Assembly: GCA_037951105.1 (NCBI GenBank)
Contig: JBAMJV010004361.1
Location: 1-64,000 of the forward strand
Reading direction: 5' to 3'
Source of the DNA: Echinarachnius parma
Lineage: Eukaryota; Echinodermata; Echinoidea; Clypeasteroida; Echinarachniidae
Length of the DNA stretch: 64,000 nucleotides
This document shows positions 12,503-25,240 of this stretch, piece by piece. The position numbers and the translations under genes are program-made. Position 1 is the first letter of the stretch. Each line of letters starts with the position of its first letter. Below the pieces are notes generated by a model. That model was given only the letters and a program-made list of their open reading frames with translations. It made no database searches and had not been told where the DNA came from.

Positions 12503-12713
12503 AAAGGCCCGGTCACATATTACCGGATAGCGTAGACGAATAGAAAATTTGCAAAATCAAACTATCCGGTGGTGAAAGCCGTCTCCATTGCCTCATGTAC
12601 AGAACAACAACGTATACATTGCCTGACAAGGAACGGACAAGAAGCGCATAAGACGAACGGATTGAAAATTTTGCTCTCCGTCGGGCTATCCGGTGATATG
12701 TGACCGGGCCTTT
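12503..12713. mobile_element. Miniature inverted-repeat element
   Basis: About 211 bp. Terminal arms AAAGGCCCGGTCACATAT..ACCGGATAG and CTATCCGGTGATATGTGACC..GGGCCTTT are reverse complements apart from one or two bases. No coding capacity. A TA or TTTA flank is possible at the right edge. Confidence 0.7.
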
Positions 12714-13314
12714 AAAGATCAGTCTGAAGGGAAGGCAATTCTCATGAATGAATGGAGAACTAACGCCTCGGCGGATTACAACATGACCTTGGCTCAAGTA
12801 TCACTTCGAGCTCGGGTTCTGTGAAATTTCACGGTTCGCTACAGAGTGCAACCCCGTCTTGGCATTGCCTCGGTCACGTTGCGGACTGAAGTTATGTCGA
12901 TAATATGAAACCATACCTGTCGCAGGATTACAAAATTAGATGACATTTCCGCTGAAAGAAGAAAACAAAAACATGAACACTTCTTTCATGTGGTTGATCA
13001 TCGAGAACGAGCGAAGGACGTGAGTGATCATCACAAGATTATCCGCGGTGGGAAAACTGACATTGTTCACTGCGAGACAATAACTTAGAAAAGAAACAAT
13101 TTATATTGACGGAAATAGGAATAAGAAGGAAAACACAATCATTTTAAAGAGATCAATATAGCAAGAGAGATTACGACTTGCCAGAAATCTGCATCATTTT
13201 CAAAGTCAAGTTAGATTAACCGATCATTGCGCTTATGCATGAAGACGTGTAAGTGAGAGAGGCTGTAGCCTGTTACAATATTATATGCGTGAGATGTCTT
13301 AGGCACTATTCAAA
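12714..13314. other. Intergenic, nothing recognised
   Basis: Mixed sequence with somewhat higher CpG than the flanks near 12,800-12,900. I find no exon, RNA gene or repeat that I can support. Confidence 0.4.
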
Positions 13315-13430
13315 TCGCTACACAGCGGTTCGCCATTTTGAACCCGGCTAATTTGTGCACACTGCATAATGAGTTAGTGTGTATTTCGCACCGCGCTAGG
13401 CGTTCGCAAGATGGCACCTCGCATCTGACT
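13315..13430. repeat. Dispersed repeat, copy 1 of 2
   Basis: The phrases GCGGTT(C/G)GCCATT, AATTTGT.C.CAC and TTTTCGCACCG / ATTTCGCACCGCG followed by ATGGCACC.CGCAT recur in the same order at 14,990-15,110. The two copies are diverged. Confidence 0.5.
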
Positions 13431-13500
13431 TGAGAATGTGGTTAGCTGGATAATGGCTTTGCTCGCACATCTCTATAATAGCTTTTTTTTTACTAATATT

Positions 13501-13562
13501 TCCCGTGTGCCGAATTTCTGGATAGCAAAATTCCCGTGTGCCGAATTTCTGGATAGCAAAAT
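13501..13562. repeat. Perfect 31-bp tandem duplication
   Basis: A 31-base unit starting TCCCGTGTGCCGAATTTC is present twice back to back without a mismatch. It is a recent small duplication in otherwise unique sequence. Confidence 0.85.
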
Positions 13563-14989
13563 TGAATTAGAAATAGATTACGAACATAATCTCACGTAAT
13601 CAAAACTAACCGAAGTCTCTATACTAGATTTCATCCCTGATTGATCAATCAAGCCATAAGAATGACAGAAACAACTCATTTTGTCCCCTGTCCTGAGTGA
13701 CGTCAAGAAGATATAATTATTTTGTCAACAAAACAAAGCGAAAGAACTTGTGGTTATTTGCACCCGCCTCTCGGACGCTTCAAACGTTACTCTATATTCT
13801 AATCTGGGGAAACGAAAATAGCGATGGGTGGGTTGACCTAGGATGCGGGCTAGCCGTTTGGGGGAAGATATAAATCCACCACTCAAATTATTGATTCGAA
13901 ATAAATAAAATCATAAATAAATACGTGTCGCTATGGCGTTGCTAGGCTCTCTACGCAGGTTCTTATCGCTACATTTCGTGAAAAAAAAACAACAACAATT
14001 TAATTATTGCCTTGTTTTTAATTGTACAATATTGTTTCTATCCAACAAAAGGAAACATTGTCTTGGGCAAATTATGACCACATTATGTCTTACTTGGCGA
14101 CTTGATCAAAACCCCAAGTTGTCCTAATATACTTGCAGAATGTCGAGTCAATGAACGCTTCACCAAGTTAACTAACCTTTTATTTACAAGTTCGCACAAT
14201 CTTCAGTCGAAAACATGTTTTTTCTTTGTCAAAAATATATGTATTTTTAAAATATGTTTTATTGTATTTCATACATAATTTTTTGAATGCTGCAAGTATA
14301 CTCGTTTAAATGTCACTCCTTCATAGTGTCTGTATACACTATTAAACAGAATGGATAAAAAACAGTGGGCACACTGAAATCTAAGAAATAACAATTAGCA
14401 AAGAAACTTGGGCTACACCAAAAAGCCCAATTTTATTTGCTTAATTTAACTAATAATGCACGACTTTCACATTATATAGTACTTTTATAACGCAATCTAC
14501 CTATAGTCGACGTACTCAGTTTGACTTTCTCAAAAGTAAGATAGTTTTCAAGTTTTTACACTTCATTCGGTTATGAAAACGGCAGTTTATCGCGTTATCG
14601 GTTGATCGAGCAAGTAGAAATAGAAGTTTGTCCCGAGGTTGTTGCATTCGAACCAAGACTGGTAATACAATCTTGATATAATGATAATAATGATCATGAG
14701 TGAATACTGAGTGAAAGTCCGATCGAAATAATTGATTAGGCCTATATAATGCTATAGATACAATCGATGGGATTATCAAAACACTTTCAAAAGTGTTCTG
14801 AATGAAAATGGGTCACATGGAAAAGTTTGCACTTGTATAGTGCTTCCTATATAGGATGTGGACGCAGACTAGCCGAAAGGGGTGAGAGATCCACGTAAAC
14901 TTTGGGGGAAAAGGGAAAAGAAAGTTGCCCACAGCGGTGACGCAGAGCGTGCCAACTCGTTACAGACTGTCATGAGTGGGGATTTAGAG
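13563..14989. other. Intergenic, nothing recognised
   Basis: AT-rich sequence with short unsupported open frames on both strands, including an 87-codon minus-strand frame at 14,516-14,779 that has no recognisable domain or splice context. Confidence 0.45.
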
Positions 14990-15110
14990 GGCGCTTTTCG
15001 AATTGCCACACCGCGGTTGGCCATTCGTAACTAGACAAATTTGTACGCACTACGAAGCTGCACTGTGAAAGTTTTTCGCACCGTGCACATCATGGCACCG
15101 CGCATATTTG
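14990..15110. repeat. Dispersed repeat, copy 2 of 2
   Basis: Diverged copy of the 13,315-13,430 sequence in the same orientation. A poly-C run of about 12 bases follows near 15,158. Confidence 0.5.
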
Positions 15111-15560
15111 TTTAAATTGTATTTTATAAATAAAATGTCACCCCGATGCTCACATGCCCCCCCCCCCCCCCTCGTCCCCCGGCGGAAATCAGAAACAAAC
15201 ATGTTTTTGTTGAAAAAATCAATTTCAAAACTTCCTGGGATTTCGTCAAAAGATGGCGACATTTCACTTTCCTCTGACTTTACCAAGAGCGCGTAATAAA
15301 CATTCAGAAGTCAACGTCGCATGTCATGAATTCAAAATAAATGAAAACAAGTATTTTCTGGGATATTGATTTTTATTTAAACATTATTTTGAGAACAAAT
15401 TTTGAATTTTCGAATTTGGCACGAAATATATAAATTGTTGATATAATATATGCGGCCCACTCCGATTGCTATTAAATTATATGAAACAGGACCTCCGAGT
15501 CCACCAAAGTAAAAACTACCTTGGTGGCCCCCGTGTCTTGTATCGAATGATACATAAAAC

Positions 15561-16051
15561 GTGTTCACACACAACACATTTCATCCCTTAATCATGACTA
15601 ACGAAACGTCGTATAAAGAATCATGATTAACGAAACTAACCGAACGTTCACACACACAAAAACAAGATCCCAAAACAGGTGGCATTCAGCTGCACGAAAC
15701 ATCGTATAAGTGCGCAGTTTGCTACTGCGCAGTGTGCTGTCTTTTTTCTGTCTGCTGTTCTGTTCTGCGGTCACGTTAAGCCCCGCCCAGTTATACGAGT
15801 TTCGTATAGCTAATCATGATTAGCGAATCGACCGGTCGTTCACACACAAAACGATCGTGATTCTATAGTCAGCTCTCGTACGAAACGATGCTCAAACCCC
15901 CGTTTCGTTAATCATGATTAGCTATACGACGTTTCGTTAAGTGAGCGTTCAGACACACAATTTCCGACAATTTCTGTGGTATAGCTAATCAGGAGCTGAT
16001 TCTTTAGTCAGCCCCTGATTAGCTATACGATGAAATTTGTGTGTGTGAACA
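15561..16051. mobile_element. Foldback element with internal palindromes
   Basis: The outer arms GTGTTCACACACAACACATT and ATGAAATTTGTGTGTGTGAA are inverted copies. Inside, TAATCATGATTAGC-type palindromes and the phrase ACGTTTCGTTAA or its complement recur four or more times, interleaved with (CA)-rich TTCACACACA segments. The element could fold into several hairpins. No protein is encoded. Confidence 0.65.
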
Positions 16052-17327
16052 CTGGGTATGGCGCATGAGACATTAAAGTCATGACCTTAAACCAAGCATT
16101 TATCCTGATCATGGAATCAGTTCTATTCATCTTTAATAATCTGATGACTTCGCAAATTGTTGAAGAAGAAAATGTATTACACGTACGAACTTGACGGACG
16201 AGACTCTTCCATGTGAGTTTGAAATAGGATCTGGAATTCGAATCAGTGAGTGGCAACGACATTGTAATGACTGTTGTGCGAATTTAGAGTGACAAACGTC
16301 CAATCAAGGGAGCCGCTCGATTCCCCGGGGCCTGTTGTACAGAAATTAAAAGTGATGGGAACTTTATAAGCTTAGCAATCATATAGGCCTTGTGTATTTC
16401 AAGATGCTTCCATGATAGCAGAATCTGATATAGTCAAGTTTAACAAATATAAAATACACTAAAAGTACGATCTTCTGTTTTCTATCTCCTCAAATTTTGT
16501 ATTGACACTGTCTTGTTCCTCTTGTATTATTGTCAGTTATGATATACATGTATTCATTTAATCACATAAATGTTTACTTAAATTCAACATCAAACATCTG
16601 CCAGAAACATGGTCCTCATCAACAAATAAATGAACGAATAAATAAATAGAAAGGTAAATAAACAAATAAATAAATAAATACATGTAAATACTTAAATAAA
16701 CAAGAACGAATGCGTAATATGCAAATTTATTTTTTGCCAAACTGCTAGAACTAAAAGAACGATCTTGACAAGTATGATTGCGTAGGTCGCAATGTGCACG
16801 TAATTTACGCTGTTTTCTAAAGACGGTCTTCGAAAACATATATTACATTCATAACAATTGATTTACTTTTGCTTTTTTAAAAACTATCTTCCTAATTTAT
16901 TATGTCTTGCAGTAATGCTGGAAGCGATACCTTTCAAGTAAAAAAAAAGAAATATTAATACAACGATCGGATGATTTTCATATTAAATGTTTTTAGCGAC
17001 GAAGTGACGCGTGACGAGGCTTAGTTTATTTAGCTAACGCTTCAATAAAACTCAAGATTCAGAACCTTCCTATTTCGATTTTTTTCAAGAAAACATCAGT
17101 TACCATCGGCTTTCCTTTAAGTTTAACACGTATAGTAGCATCATTCCAAATTTGACACTTGTCGGAAGACGTTACGATGATAGAAAGAGACCCTCGATGT
17201 AATAATTGTATACCTGAAACATTCTTGCCATATTTTCACGCAGGGAACAGAGGTGTTCAATCTTCAAGATAATTCGGTAATGACTACCAATGGCCTCATA
17301 CCATGAACATCCACGTTGATCTTATTA
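16052..17327. other. Intergenic with AAAT microsatellite
   Basis: Contains an (AAAT)n stretch at about 16,622-16,690. Otherwise unique AT-rich sequence with no exon I can support. Confidence 0.5.
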
Positions 17328-17879
17328 TTAAAGGGATAGTTGAGTTTTGGTATAGAGGGCGCTACACAAACAAATTTTTTGTGTGAGATAATGAAAAACT
17401 GAGGGTCAAATTCGAAAGAGCATACAATTTTAATGACAGAATAAATGTTTTTGATCAAAATCGGTTCAGAAATGGCCGATATATCCAAAAGATGGCCCCA
17501 CGATTATTCGAACTTTTTGAACCAGCCGTTAAATATTTGTTTTAATGCTTCCTCTTTTCACAGATTTACAAAAGAGGTTTTTAAATAGTTGTTGATTATC
17601 TCTCTATCTAATCACTATTTCAACAAAACATCACATGCACAATATTTTAATTAGGATGGTTGAAACCGATGAGTGTTTAGAGAGCGCCCTTTTGAGTTTT
17701 AACGGCTCTTTTTGAATGATAACAGGCTTTTTACTTAGTCATTTGTAATTTTGTATTCCTTTCGAGCATGGTGGAGTTATAACTATTAGTTTGTAATGTA
17801 AATGGTGCATGTTTTGGTTACTAAAATTCAGTTTGACCAAAACTGTACTCTCTTTACCAAAACTCAACTATCCCTTTAA
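17328..17879 (+). mobile_element. TTAA-flanked miniature element, full copy
   Basis: Begins TTAAAGGGATAGTTGAG and ends CTCAACTATCCCTTTAA, about 552 bp. It carries all the internal landmarks of the family, including GAGGGCGCTACACAA and CGAGCATGGTGGAGT. One of the best-preserved copies in the window. Confidence 0.8.
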
Positions 17880-17904
17880 CTCGAGCCAAGTGTGAATCGT
17901 CGCT

Positions 17905-18045
17905 TAGTCTACACCCATTTAGTCAACAAGCGAAATCCAAATTATAGGATTAGGATAAGGAGGTTATTATTATTTTAAGGTAAGGTTTAGGGTTGGGGGA
18001 TTGAAGTATCAGACATTTGATTATAGACCAACGTAATTATACACT
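17905..18045. repeat. Dispersed 'GGTCTAC' inverted-end repeat
   Basis: Has TAGTCTACACCCATTTAGTC at the left and ATTATAGACCAACG at the right, around a GGTTTAGGGTTGGGGG core. Related to the copies at 5,150 and 57,490. Confidence 0.45.
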
Positions 18046-18454
18046 TCAAGGAAATAATTATGTGTAGATCACGTTATAAACATAACGCTAAAAACAAAAC
18101 AAAACAGAGTTTCTAAAACAATGTCAACCCAACCTGATTTGACCAAGGGGGTATAAGAAAGTACCTCCTTGATTTGACGGTGCCGGTGGGGTGCCGCTCA
18201 TTCGCGCCAGGTACCGAATGGAAGCAGCGATGTCCATGGAGTTGCCATGGTAACGCGGGGGACTCGGATGATGACTTGAAGCCTCTGGTCATACCTGACC
18301 CTTCAATATAAATGGGTTAATTTTTTCCGCGATCTCGGTCGCCGCCTCGCCGGTTCAGAGACCACCGCCTGACTTTATTATTATTCCCGGTGTTTTTTTT
18401 TAGCGAATGTGGAGGTTTTTCCAAATATAATAAAGTTATACAAAGTAAAACAAA
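18046..18454. other. Intergenic, nothing recognised
   Basis: Slightly GC-richer patch at 18,180-18,370 with CpGs. No exon or element that I can support. Confidence 0.4.
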
Positions 18455-18867
18455 GTTAAAGTGATCCATATACTTTGTCTAACTCTACGAAAATTACTTT
18501 GAGCTTCCACATTTCTCTTCTACCGTGTTGTTTAGCGAAGAATTGGTAAGAGAAGAATAAAATGGGGTTAGGTTTGTTCATGTCCCTTTAGTATGAAGAG
18601 ATATCTATTATTGAAAATCATTCAGCTCAAGACCGTCTACAGACGGTCATAAAGGTCACGTTCGAACTTTGAATCTAAGGCAAAGAACTCAGAATTAGTT
18701 GTAAAATCTGACGCAAATTTTCGCTTTTTTAACCAGGAAAGCAATGTTCTTTTTCAATGAAACTTTCACACATCTTTCAGACATATCTTACAATGATTTT
18801 GGTATAGGATTGAAGTCTCAAATGTCATTTTTGGCAATATCTAACAAAGTACATGGATCACTTTAAC
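18455..18867. mobile_element. Miniature inverted-repeat element
   Basis: Terminal arms GTTAAAGTGATCCATATACT and ACAAAGTACATGGATCACTT are inverted with a few mismatches, about 413 bp apart end to end. The interior has no coding capacity. Confidence 0.55.
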
Positions 18868-19519
18868 GATCATGAGTCAAGACACAAGTGTATAATATCA
18901 AGCACATTTCAATGAGAATATATATTTTACTGTTATGTTTAGTCGGGCGTGGTGGATGATTAGATCAGCAATATATAATTTATATATTTGTCCTTTCGGG
19001 ATTTTAAGATTTTGCGAGGAAAAACAGAAACCATGAAATTATTGGACTTAACAATTTATTGATGGTTGCGTATTGCAATATCTGATTATTTTCTCATGGA
19101 TGGATCCAGGTGAAAGCGTAGTCCGTTCTTCATATTACTCTATCCATATTATAAGGTTTTTATTATTTAAACATGTACATGTATACAGATAATAGAAGTA
19201 GCTAATGATTATGAAACTTAATTTTTACAAACAATCAATAGATCATGCCATAAATAAAATGCATTTCTAAAAATAAATGGGAGAGGAGAAATTTGAAAGA
19301 ATAATTATACAGATGATGAGAAAGAAACGAAGACATACATGTGATGGAATGGGACATAAAATGATGAGAAAATGTGGCATGAATAGAAGATGATAATTAT
19401 ATTTCTTTCAACGAAGAGGAAGCAAGACATTCTGTATTATTGTGAATCGAACATAAATCTAGATGGTACACGCCAACTGCCAAGAGAGTGGACATATTCA
19501 CTTTGACAATGTTCCCTGG
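18868..19519. other. Intergenic, nothing recognised
   Basis: AT-rich unique-looking sequence. No exon, repeat array or RNA gene that I can support. Confidence 0.4.
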
Positions 19520-20215
19520 TGCTCCAGCGATGTTTGCCCTCGGGGTACCCACACGCTAGGTGAACTTGGTGAAAGTGTGGTCGGCCTTCGTTGATTATTA
19601 GAAGCTAATGGCGTCCCAGCGAGTAAAAACCGTAGTTATTTCCTCATCTTGTCCACACCGACTCTCTTTCCCATAATTCAATGCCAAAGCAGAGAGGTGG
19701 GAGGACCTCTCTGGATGAACTTTGGTAAAGTTAGAGGCCAGCGTATACTGTGTGAACGCACGGTTACGGGTTAAGTCACCCACTCTATGCCCTACACTCG
19801 AATGTTGATACACGCTATGTGAACGCATTGACGACTTGCCCCAGACTCTCGGCTCATGTGTGGTCATGGCTAAATGATGTCCCATCAGTAATAAACCATG
19901 TCATTTCCTCCACCCGTCCACACCGTGTAAATTGTTCAGACTCTCGTTCCAATTATGCATAAGTTAGAGGTTAGCGTATACTGTTGGAACGCACTTCGTG
20001 CACTGCACTCGAATTTTGATACACGCTATGTGGGCGTATTTCCGACTTGCCCCAGACTCTTGGCTCATGTGTGAACGTGGTATTGCTAAATAACCTCTCG
20101 TTTCCTTCACCCCTGTTTAGCGGTAATGAAGGAGACATATCGCTCCTGAAGAAGAGATTGCCAAGTATTTCATTCATGGGGTCACTCATCAATGAAGACA
20201 CCATAATGGCCGTGT
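19520..20215. repeat. Degenerate tandem repeat, ~211-260 bp units
   Basis: Three units. The landmark GACTTGCCCCAGACTC is at 19,833 and 20,044 (211 bp apart), with ACACGCTA(T/G)GTG at about 19,549, 19,810 and 20,023. The shared AGTTAGAGG.AGCGTATACTG and CCGTCCACACCG segments confirm the order. Two minus-strand open frames encode related peptides (THEPRVWGKS) only because of this repetition. Confidence 0.65.
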
Positions 20216-20889
20216 GAAAAATACATGAAGGATAATGGCGATGGAATGCGATTCCATTTTCAGTCCTAATTACAACAAGATACTAAATGCAAACGTGATC
20301 GTAAACTAAGTGACATTTGTTTGAGGGGGGGGGGGGGGGGGGGGGGGGCACAATTTTATGAAGGTCCTGAATCATACGAACAAGAAAATGCTCTGCAATA
20401 TCTGGAAACTCGGATAGATGGTACTAGACAGTACTACTAGTCACCTCAATTTTTTCAATTTTTGAGCGCTGAATGGAAACGAGGAAAACGTAAAATATGA
20501 TCTCCTTTATCCTGCTCACGACCATCTGAAGATGGCGCTATACACATACGGGGCATTATTATGACGTTTTCTTCCATGGGGAAACGAAATGGAAAGGAGT
20601 GGGTGGAGCTAGTGGAAGACTTGTTTTTATCTTTCATGTTTTCTTTACTGAAACCGATGTTCCATAAGGGGTATTGTTGTATACTTATTGCCGATTTTTT
20701 TTTGTGTGGACACAATTCATTTTTGAAACTCAATTCAATTACGCTAAAATTGCATAAAAAACACAATTATTCAGAATACAACTCTGGAGAAGATTATTAG
20801 CTACGATTTAACCGAACTGCCACGGTAACGTGTGAATATAGTATAATCAGGGATATGGCCCTGGTATAATGTGTACGATCTATTTTCGT
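20216..20889. other. Intergenic with poly-G run
   Basis: A 24-base poly-G run lies at 20,325-20,348. The 103-codon minus-strand open frame at 20,455-20,766 has no recognised domain or family similarity, and I do not call it. Confidence 0.45.
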
Positions 20890-21560
20890 ATCATGATGTC
20901 ACGACCACGCTGGTATGATCAATGGATCAATGATTCAAACTTTTTGTAGCACTGTGTCTTTATTTGATTACTTTTGATTTTGCTTTTCCACTTTTATCAC
21001 AAATACAAGCTATTCCGATATCATAACACATAAGTATTATCGCTCTAATGGATGTACGAAATGATAGTTCTATCCTTGCTGATATCATGACTACGCTGCT
21101 ATGATATTTAAATTAATATTAACCTCTCGAATCACTTTTTATTACCGTTTGAGTTTTGTTTTCCTTCATTTTATCGAAACTAATTAAGTTTTGAAATAAA
21201 TACTAGTGAACTAATGCCGAGCTATTCCGTTTAGTACGAATAATGTCGAGCTGTTCCGATTACTACGAATAATGCCGAGCCGTCTGATGTCATAATCTTT
21301 TGGATAATACGAAATGATTTCATGATCGCGCGACTATGATGTTAAACGATCAACAATTATTGTTACTTCTTGAAGCACCGATCTTTAGTTGATTACCATA
21401 TTTAGCTTTTCACTTTTATCGCAAATATAGGAAATGAATACTTGTGAACCAATGACAATGCGAGTTACTTCGAGTAATGCCGAGCTAGTCCGATTTGTTA
21501 ATCGGCTTATCCGATTTCTGTTCGTCAAATCTCGGCGGAAGTGCAATGGGTATCCAACTA
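20890..21560. repeat. Degenerate tandem repeat, three units
   Basis: Units start with GAT.TCATGA(C/T)(C/T)(A/G)CGC.(G)CTATGAT near 20,892, 21,080 and 21,315. Each continues to TTTTCACTTTTATCGCAAATA or a diverged form, and then GCCGAGCT(A)(T/G)TCCGAT. Periods are about 190-235 bp. Confidence 0.55.
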
Positions 21561-21789
21561 CCGACATACATGTATGTGGGATTTTAGTTTTGAGTACACT
21601 GCATCTAAGTCAGAAATAATCAAGCTTTTATGGGTTGTACTTTGATTAATATAACTTCGTACTACCATAATTATCTAGGTGGAGAGGGTCAATGGAGCCA
21701 GACGCTAATGTGTTGTCCTAATTTACAAAAACCCGGCTTCTCAACCTTTCACCACACTTGCGGCGATATATTATGTTCGGTGATAGGTT

Positions 21790-22100
21790 ACTCTAAACAA
21801 ATAACTAGTCAAAATGACCAGAAACCTATGCAGCCGGGCACCTGAACTATTTCTAGTCAAAATGATACGGAAAATCTAGTCAAATACATTGATGTTCTAA
21901 TTTTATATTGCCTTTGTATACAGAAAAATATATTGCAATTATACTCAATAACGTGAAAACGCTATTGAGTATAATTTTAGATTATTTTTCTGTATACAAA
22001 GGCAATATTTAATTAAAACATCAATGTATTTTGACTAGAATAGTGCAGGTGCCCGGCTGAATAGGTTTCTGGTCATTTTGACTAGTTATTTTTTTAGAGT
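21790..22100. mobile_element. Foldback element, ~150-bp arms
   Basis: Left arm ACTCTAAACAAATAACTAGT, then CAAAATGACCAGAAACCTAT and GCAGCCGGGCACCTG. The right arm is the reverse complement, ending TTTTTTAGAGTG. The centre holds a nearly perfect hairpin around ATTGAGTATAATT. About 311 bp, no coding. Confidence 0.75.
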
Positions 22101-22577
22101 GTATGGTTATAACCAATATTGATGGTAATCATGGTAAATAACGCATTGGATTTTCGGTGTTAAAAGAGGATTAATCAGAGAGAGGGCGCGTCACGTACAG
22201 CAAGTCTCCCGCATCCATTTTCACCTACATTCATGACCCAGCTTCTGTTTCTTAACCCTGTGAGTGCCAAATCAAATTTTTTGTAGCTCAAACACTCCAT
22301 GACTTCACCAGTTGCACTATCTTGTCCAATACGACACCTACAGCATGTTGTTCAGCAAACCCGACATGAATTCTATCTCCACTGTCTTTCCAACGCCCTT
22401 GTTCTCTACAAACTTGTCATAAAATGACAATATTTTGATTTAGCCTTGTTAGGACCACATATAGCTTCATTGCATGACATGTTTCTGCATTAGTTTAGGC
22501 CTGTATGTCAAGAATGCATGTCGTTTTTTATTAAAGTAGTTGTAGAGTCCTTGTGGTGCTTGTTATTTGTAAATAAT
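22101..22577. other. Intergenic, nothing recognised
   Basis: Unique-looking sequence between two repeats, with no supported gene. Confidence 0.4.
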
Positions 22578-22765
22578 GCAGTCAAACCTGTGTAACGTAT
22601 TTAGTAACCACCAAGAAGACACAAGAAAAGTGATCACTGTAGACAGTGACCCTCTATAGACAGGTAACATAACGTTGTTTCCCCCTGCTGGCCTTACTTT
22701 TGAGGCCCACTATTGGCAGGTTGGATGCCATGACAGGTTGCCGTTATGACAGGTTTAATATCAGT
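22578..22765. repeat. 'GGTTTGACTGTA' family repeat
   Basis: Starts GTCAAACCTGTGTAACG, contains TAGACAGTGACCCTCTATAG, and ends with ATGACAGGTTT. Related to the copies at 2,005, 54,505 and 60,171. Confidence 0.5.
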
Positions 22766-22914
22766 ACCAGTTTTCTTATGGAAAGGGCATCATTGAATAT
22801 TGAGTTTAAAAAGTCTATGTAATTTGCTTTTTTATTGCACTAGTAAATTACCATTATCAGATTCTCTTACTTTCCTGAAAATTTTGTTAAAATATGTCGA
22901 CCTCACAATGTAAG

Positions 22915-23430
22915 TTTAAAGGGGAAGTACAGTTTTGGTAAGGCTGAACTTTAGTAACTAAAGCTGCATAATAACATTACAAACTAATAGTATAACTCCA
23001 CCATGCTGGAAAGGTATATAAAATTACAAACGACTACGTAAAAGGCCTGTTATCATTCAAAAAGAGCCGTTAAAACTCAAGAGGACGTGCTCTAAAAAAA
23101 GCATCGGTTTCAACCATTTTTCATACAAAATTATGCATGTGATGTTTGTTGAAATAATGATTAAATAGAGAAATCATCAACAACTATTTAAAAAGTGTAA
23201 GCATTTATTTAATGAATACAAAAATAAAATAAATCTGGGCCCCAGATTTATTCCGATCGGATATATTTATTGATATTTCGGCCGTTCTGAACCGATTTTG
23301 ATCAAATAAAGTTTATTCTGTCATTAAAATTGTATGCTCTTTCAAATTTCACACTCAGTTTTTCATTATCTCACACAAAAATCATTTTGTGCAGGGCCCT
23401 CTATACCAAAACTGAACCATTACCCCTTTA
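22915..23430 (-). mobile_element. TTAA-flanked miniature element, full copy, inverted
   Basis: Opposite orientation to the 8,428 and 17,328 copies. The segment with CACCATGCTGGAAAGG comes first, and the GATCAAATAAAGTTTATTCTG segment last. Ends are TTTAAAGGGGAAGTACAG and CCATTACCCCTTTAA. About 516 bp. Confidence 0.7.
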
Positions 23431-23869
23431 AAACATACCATGAATGCGTGGTAAAAAAAACATTCTTAGGTTAGCAAAATACTAATTAAATGTCTTAATG
23501 GATTAAATATTGAATTGAATAACCACCTGTATTTCTGGGCCTGTATTCATGAATCCACACTAGCTTAGTTTCAACCGAAGCTTATTTTGTATGATATGCA
23601 ACACAAAGTTTTCATAGTCACTAACTATGGTTATCTGGGTAAGCAATTCTTACCCACTATGTATGTTAAAGGTACACTTGAGTATTGGTACTTCCCCAAA
23701 AAACATTGTAAGGGTTTTGGTTGGTATTAATTCCATTTGAAAGTTCATTGAATAAAACATGTGAAATTAGAATCATTCCCTTTTGAATGCTTTCATAGTT
23801 GTAAAATATGATTTCAAAATATTGTATTTATATATCGTTTAGCCATGCGATGCTTATACACTTCTTTCA
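23431..23869. other. Intergenic, probable repeat debris
   Basis: Begins after the inverted miniature element. From about 23,668 the phrase TTAAAGGTACACTTGAGTAT resembles a decayed terminus of the same family. No gene seen. Confidence 0.4.
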
Positions 23870-24181
23870 AAAAAAAATTCAAAAGAGATTTAAAAAAAAA
23901 GGTAGTTGATGATATCTCTATTTAATCATTAATTTAACAAAACATCACTTGCACAATTTTGTATAAAAAATGGTTGAAACCTATGAGTTTTTAGAGGGCG
24001 TCCTCTTGAGTTTTAATGGCTATTTTTTGAATGATAACCGGCTATTTTGTAATGATAACCGGCTTTTACTTAGTCGTTTGTAATTATGTAGACCTTTCGA
24101 GCATGGTGGAGTGTGTAATGTAATGGTGCAGGTTTTGGTTACTAGCATCCAGTTTGACCAAAACTCAACTATCTCTTTAAC
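23870..24181 (+). repeat. Partial TTAA-type miniature element (3' half)
   Basis: Contains AACAAAACATCACTTGCACA, TGGTTGAAACC, CGAGCATGGTGGAGTG and a terminal CTCAACTATCTCTTTAA. A small internal duplication of TAATGATAACCGGCT is visible near 24,030-24,065. Confidence 0.65.
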
Positions 24182-24819
24182 CCTAGTTGGCAACTACAAG
24201 GATCTTTTGTTGCATACTTAGCCATATTTTCTAAAATAATTTTTGTTAGTTGTGGTCTTATGAATATGAACCCATGGACAGCTTCTTTGCAGGAGCAACA
24301 AAGTAAAATGACTCTTCATCAACACCTGCTGTATGTAGTTTTGTTTTGTGTGTTGTATGTATTTGTATGTTTCATATGTATTTAGTGTGTTTTTGTATTT
24401 GCTTGTTTGTATCAATTTGTTTTTATTTGTATAGATCTGCTGTTTAACCTTTTCGCATATTTTAAATTTCAACTCCTGTCGTGACCCAGTTATTATTGTT
24501 GATATGTCAATGTATTTATTTTATTTTAATTGCTTTATATTTATTTAAATATTTGCATTATAAACATTTCAAATGATCCAGCTCCATGACCCTGCAAAAA
24601 AAAGAAGTAGAAGAAATTAAACTTCTACCAGTACATGCATTCAGAGTCACGGGCGCCTTCTTAGTTGCAGCAAGAAAGTACAATTATGTTCCTCTGTCCT
24701 CTGTCATGACCTGCAGGTGTATTAATTTTGTCTAGAATAATCATAAAATAGTTTTATCCATGCATTCCTTTTTAACCGCCCAGCCACATTTTGAAACTTT
24801 AACCCAATCCAGTAGACCG
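24182..24819. other. Intergenic, nothing recognised
   Basis: AT-rich sequence with TGTAT/TTTGT microsatellite-like composition near 24,340-24,430. No supported gene. Confidence 0.45.
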
Positions 24820-25138
24820 ATTCGGTGGGGGGGGGGGGGGGGGGGGGGGTTGGTGCAAGCAAAATTATGATTATTTTATTACTATTATTATTATTATTAT
24901 TTATTTATTTTTTTTGTGTGGGGGGGGGGGGGGGGGGGGGGGGCACACTGTATGCATTTCTTTGTCTTTAAAAAAAGTCTCCTTATGTTCCTTTGTTTTT
25001 TTCTCTTCAAATTATTGGGGGGTGGGGGGGGGGGGGGGGGGGGGGGGGGGTGTTGGCAAGTGCCCCCCGTTACTACGCACTGACCTAGCCATGTGTATTT
25101 GACTGACCTAGCCATGTGTATTTGTCAGTAGCGTAGCC

Positions 25139-25170
<32 letters not shown>

Positions 25171-25240
25171 AAAAATAAATAAATAAATAAAATAAATAAA
25201 TAAATAAAATTAAAATAATAATAATAAATAAATAAAAATT
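24820..25240. repeat. Cluster of poly-G / poly-C runs and AAAT repeats
   Basis: Three long G runs (about 24,827-24,849, 24,920-24,943, 25,022-25,050, the last two slightly interrupted) and one C run (about 25,137-25,159) lie within 340 bp. (TTA)n/(TTTA)n and (AAAT)n tracts are interspersed. A short tandem duplication of GACCTAGCCATGTGTATTTG lies at 25,081-25,122. Gly- or Pro-rich open frames here are artefacts. Confidence 0.85.
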
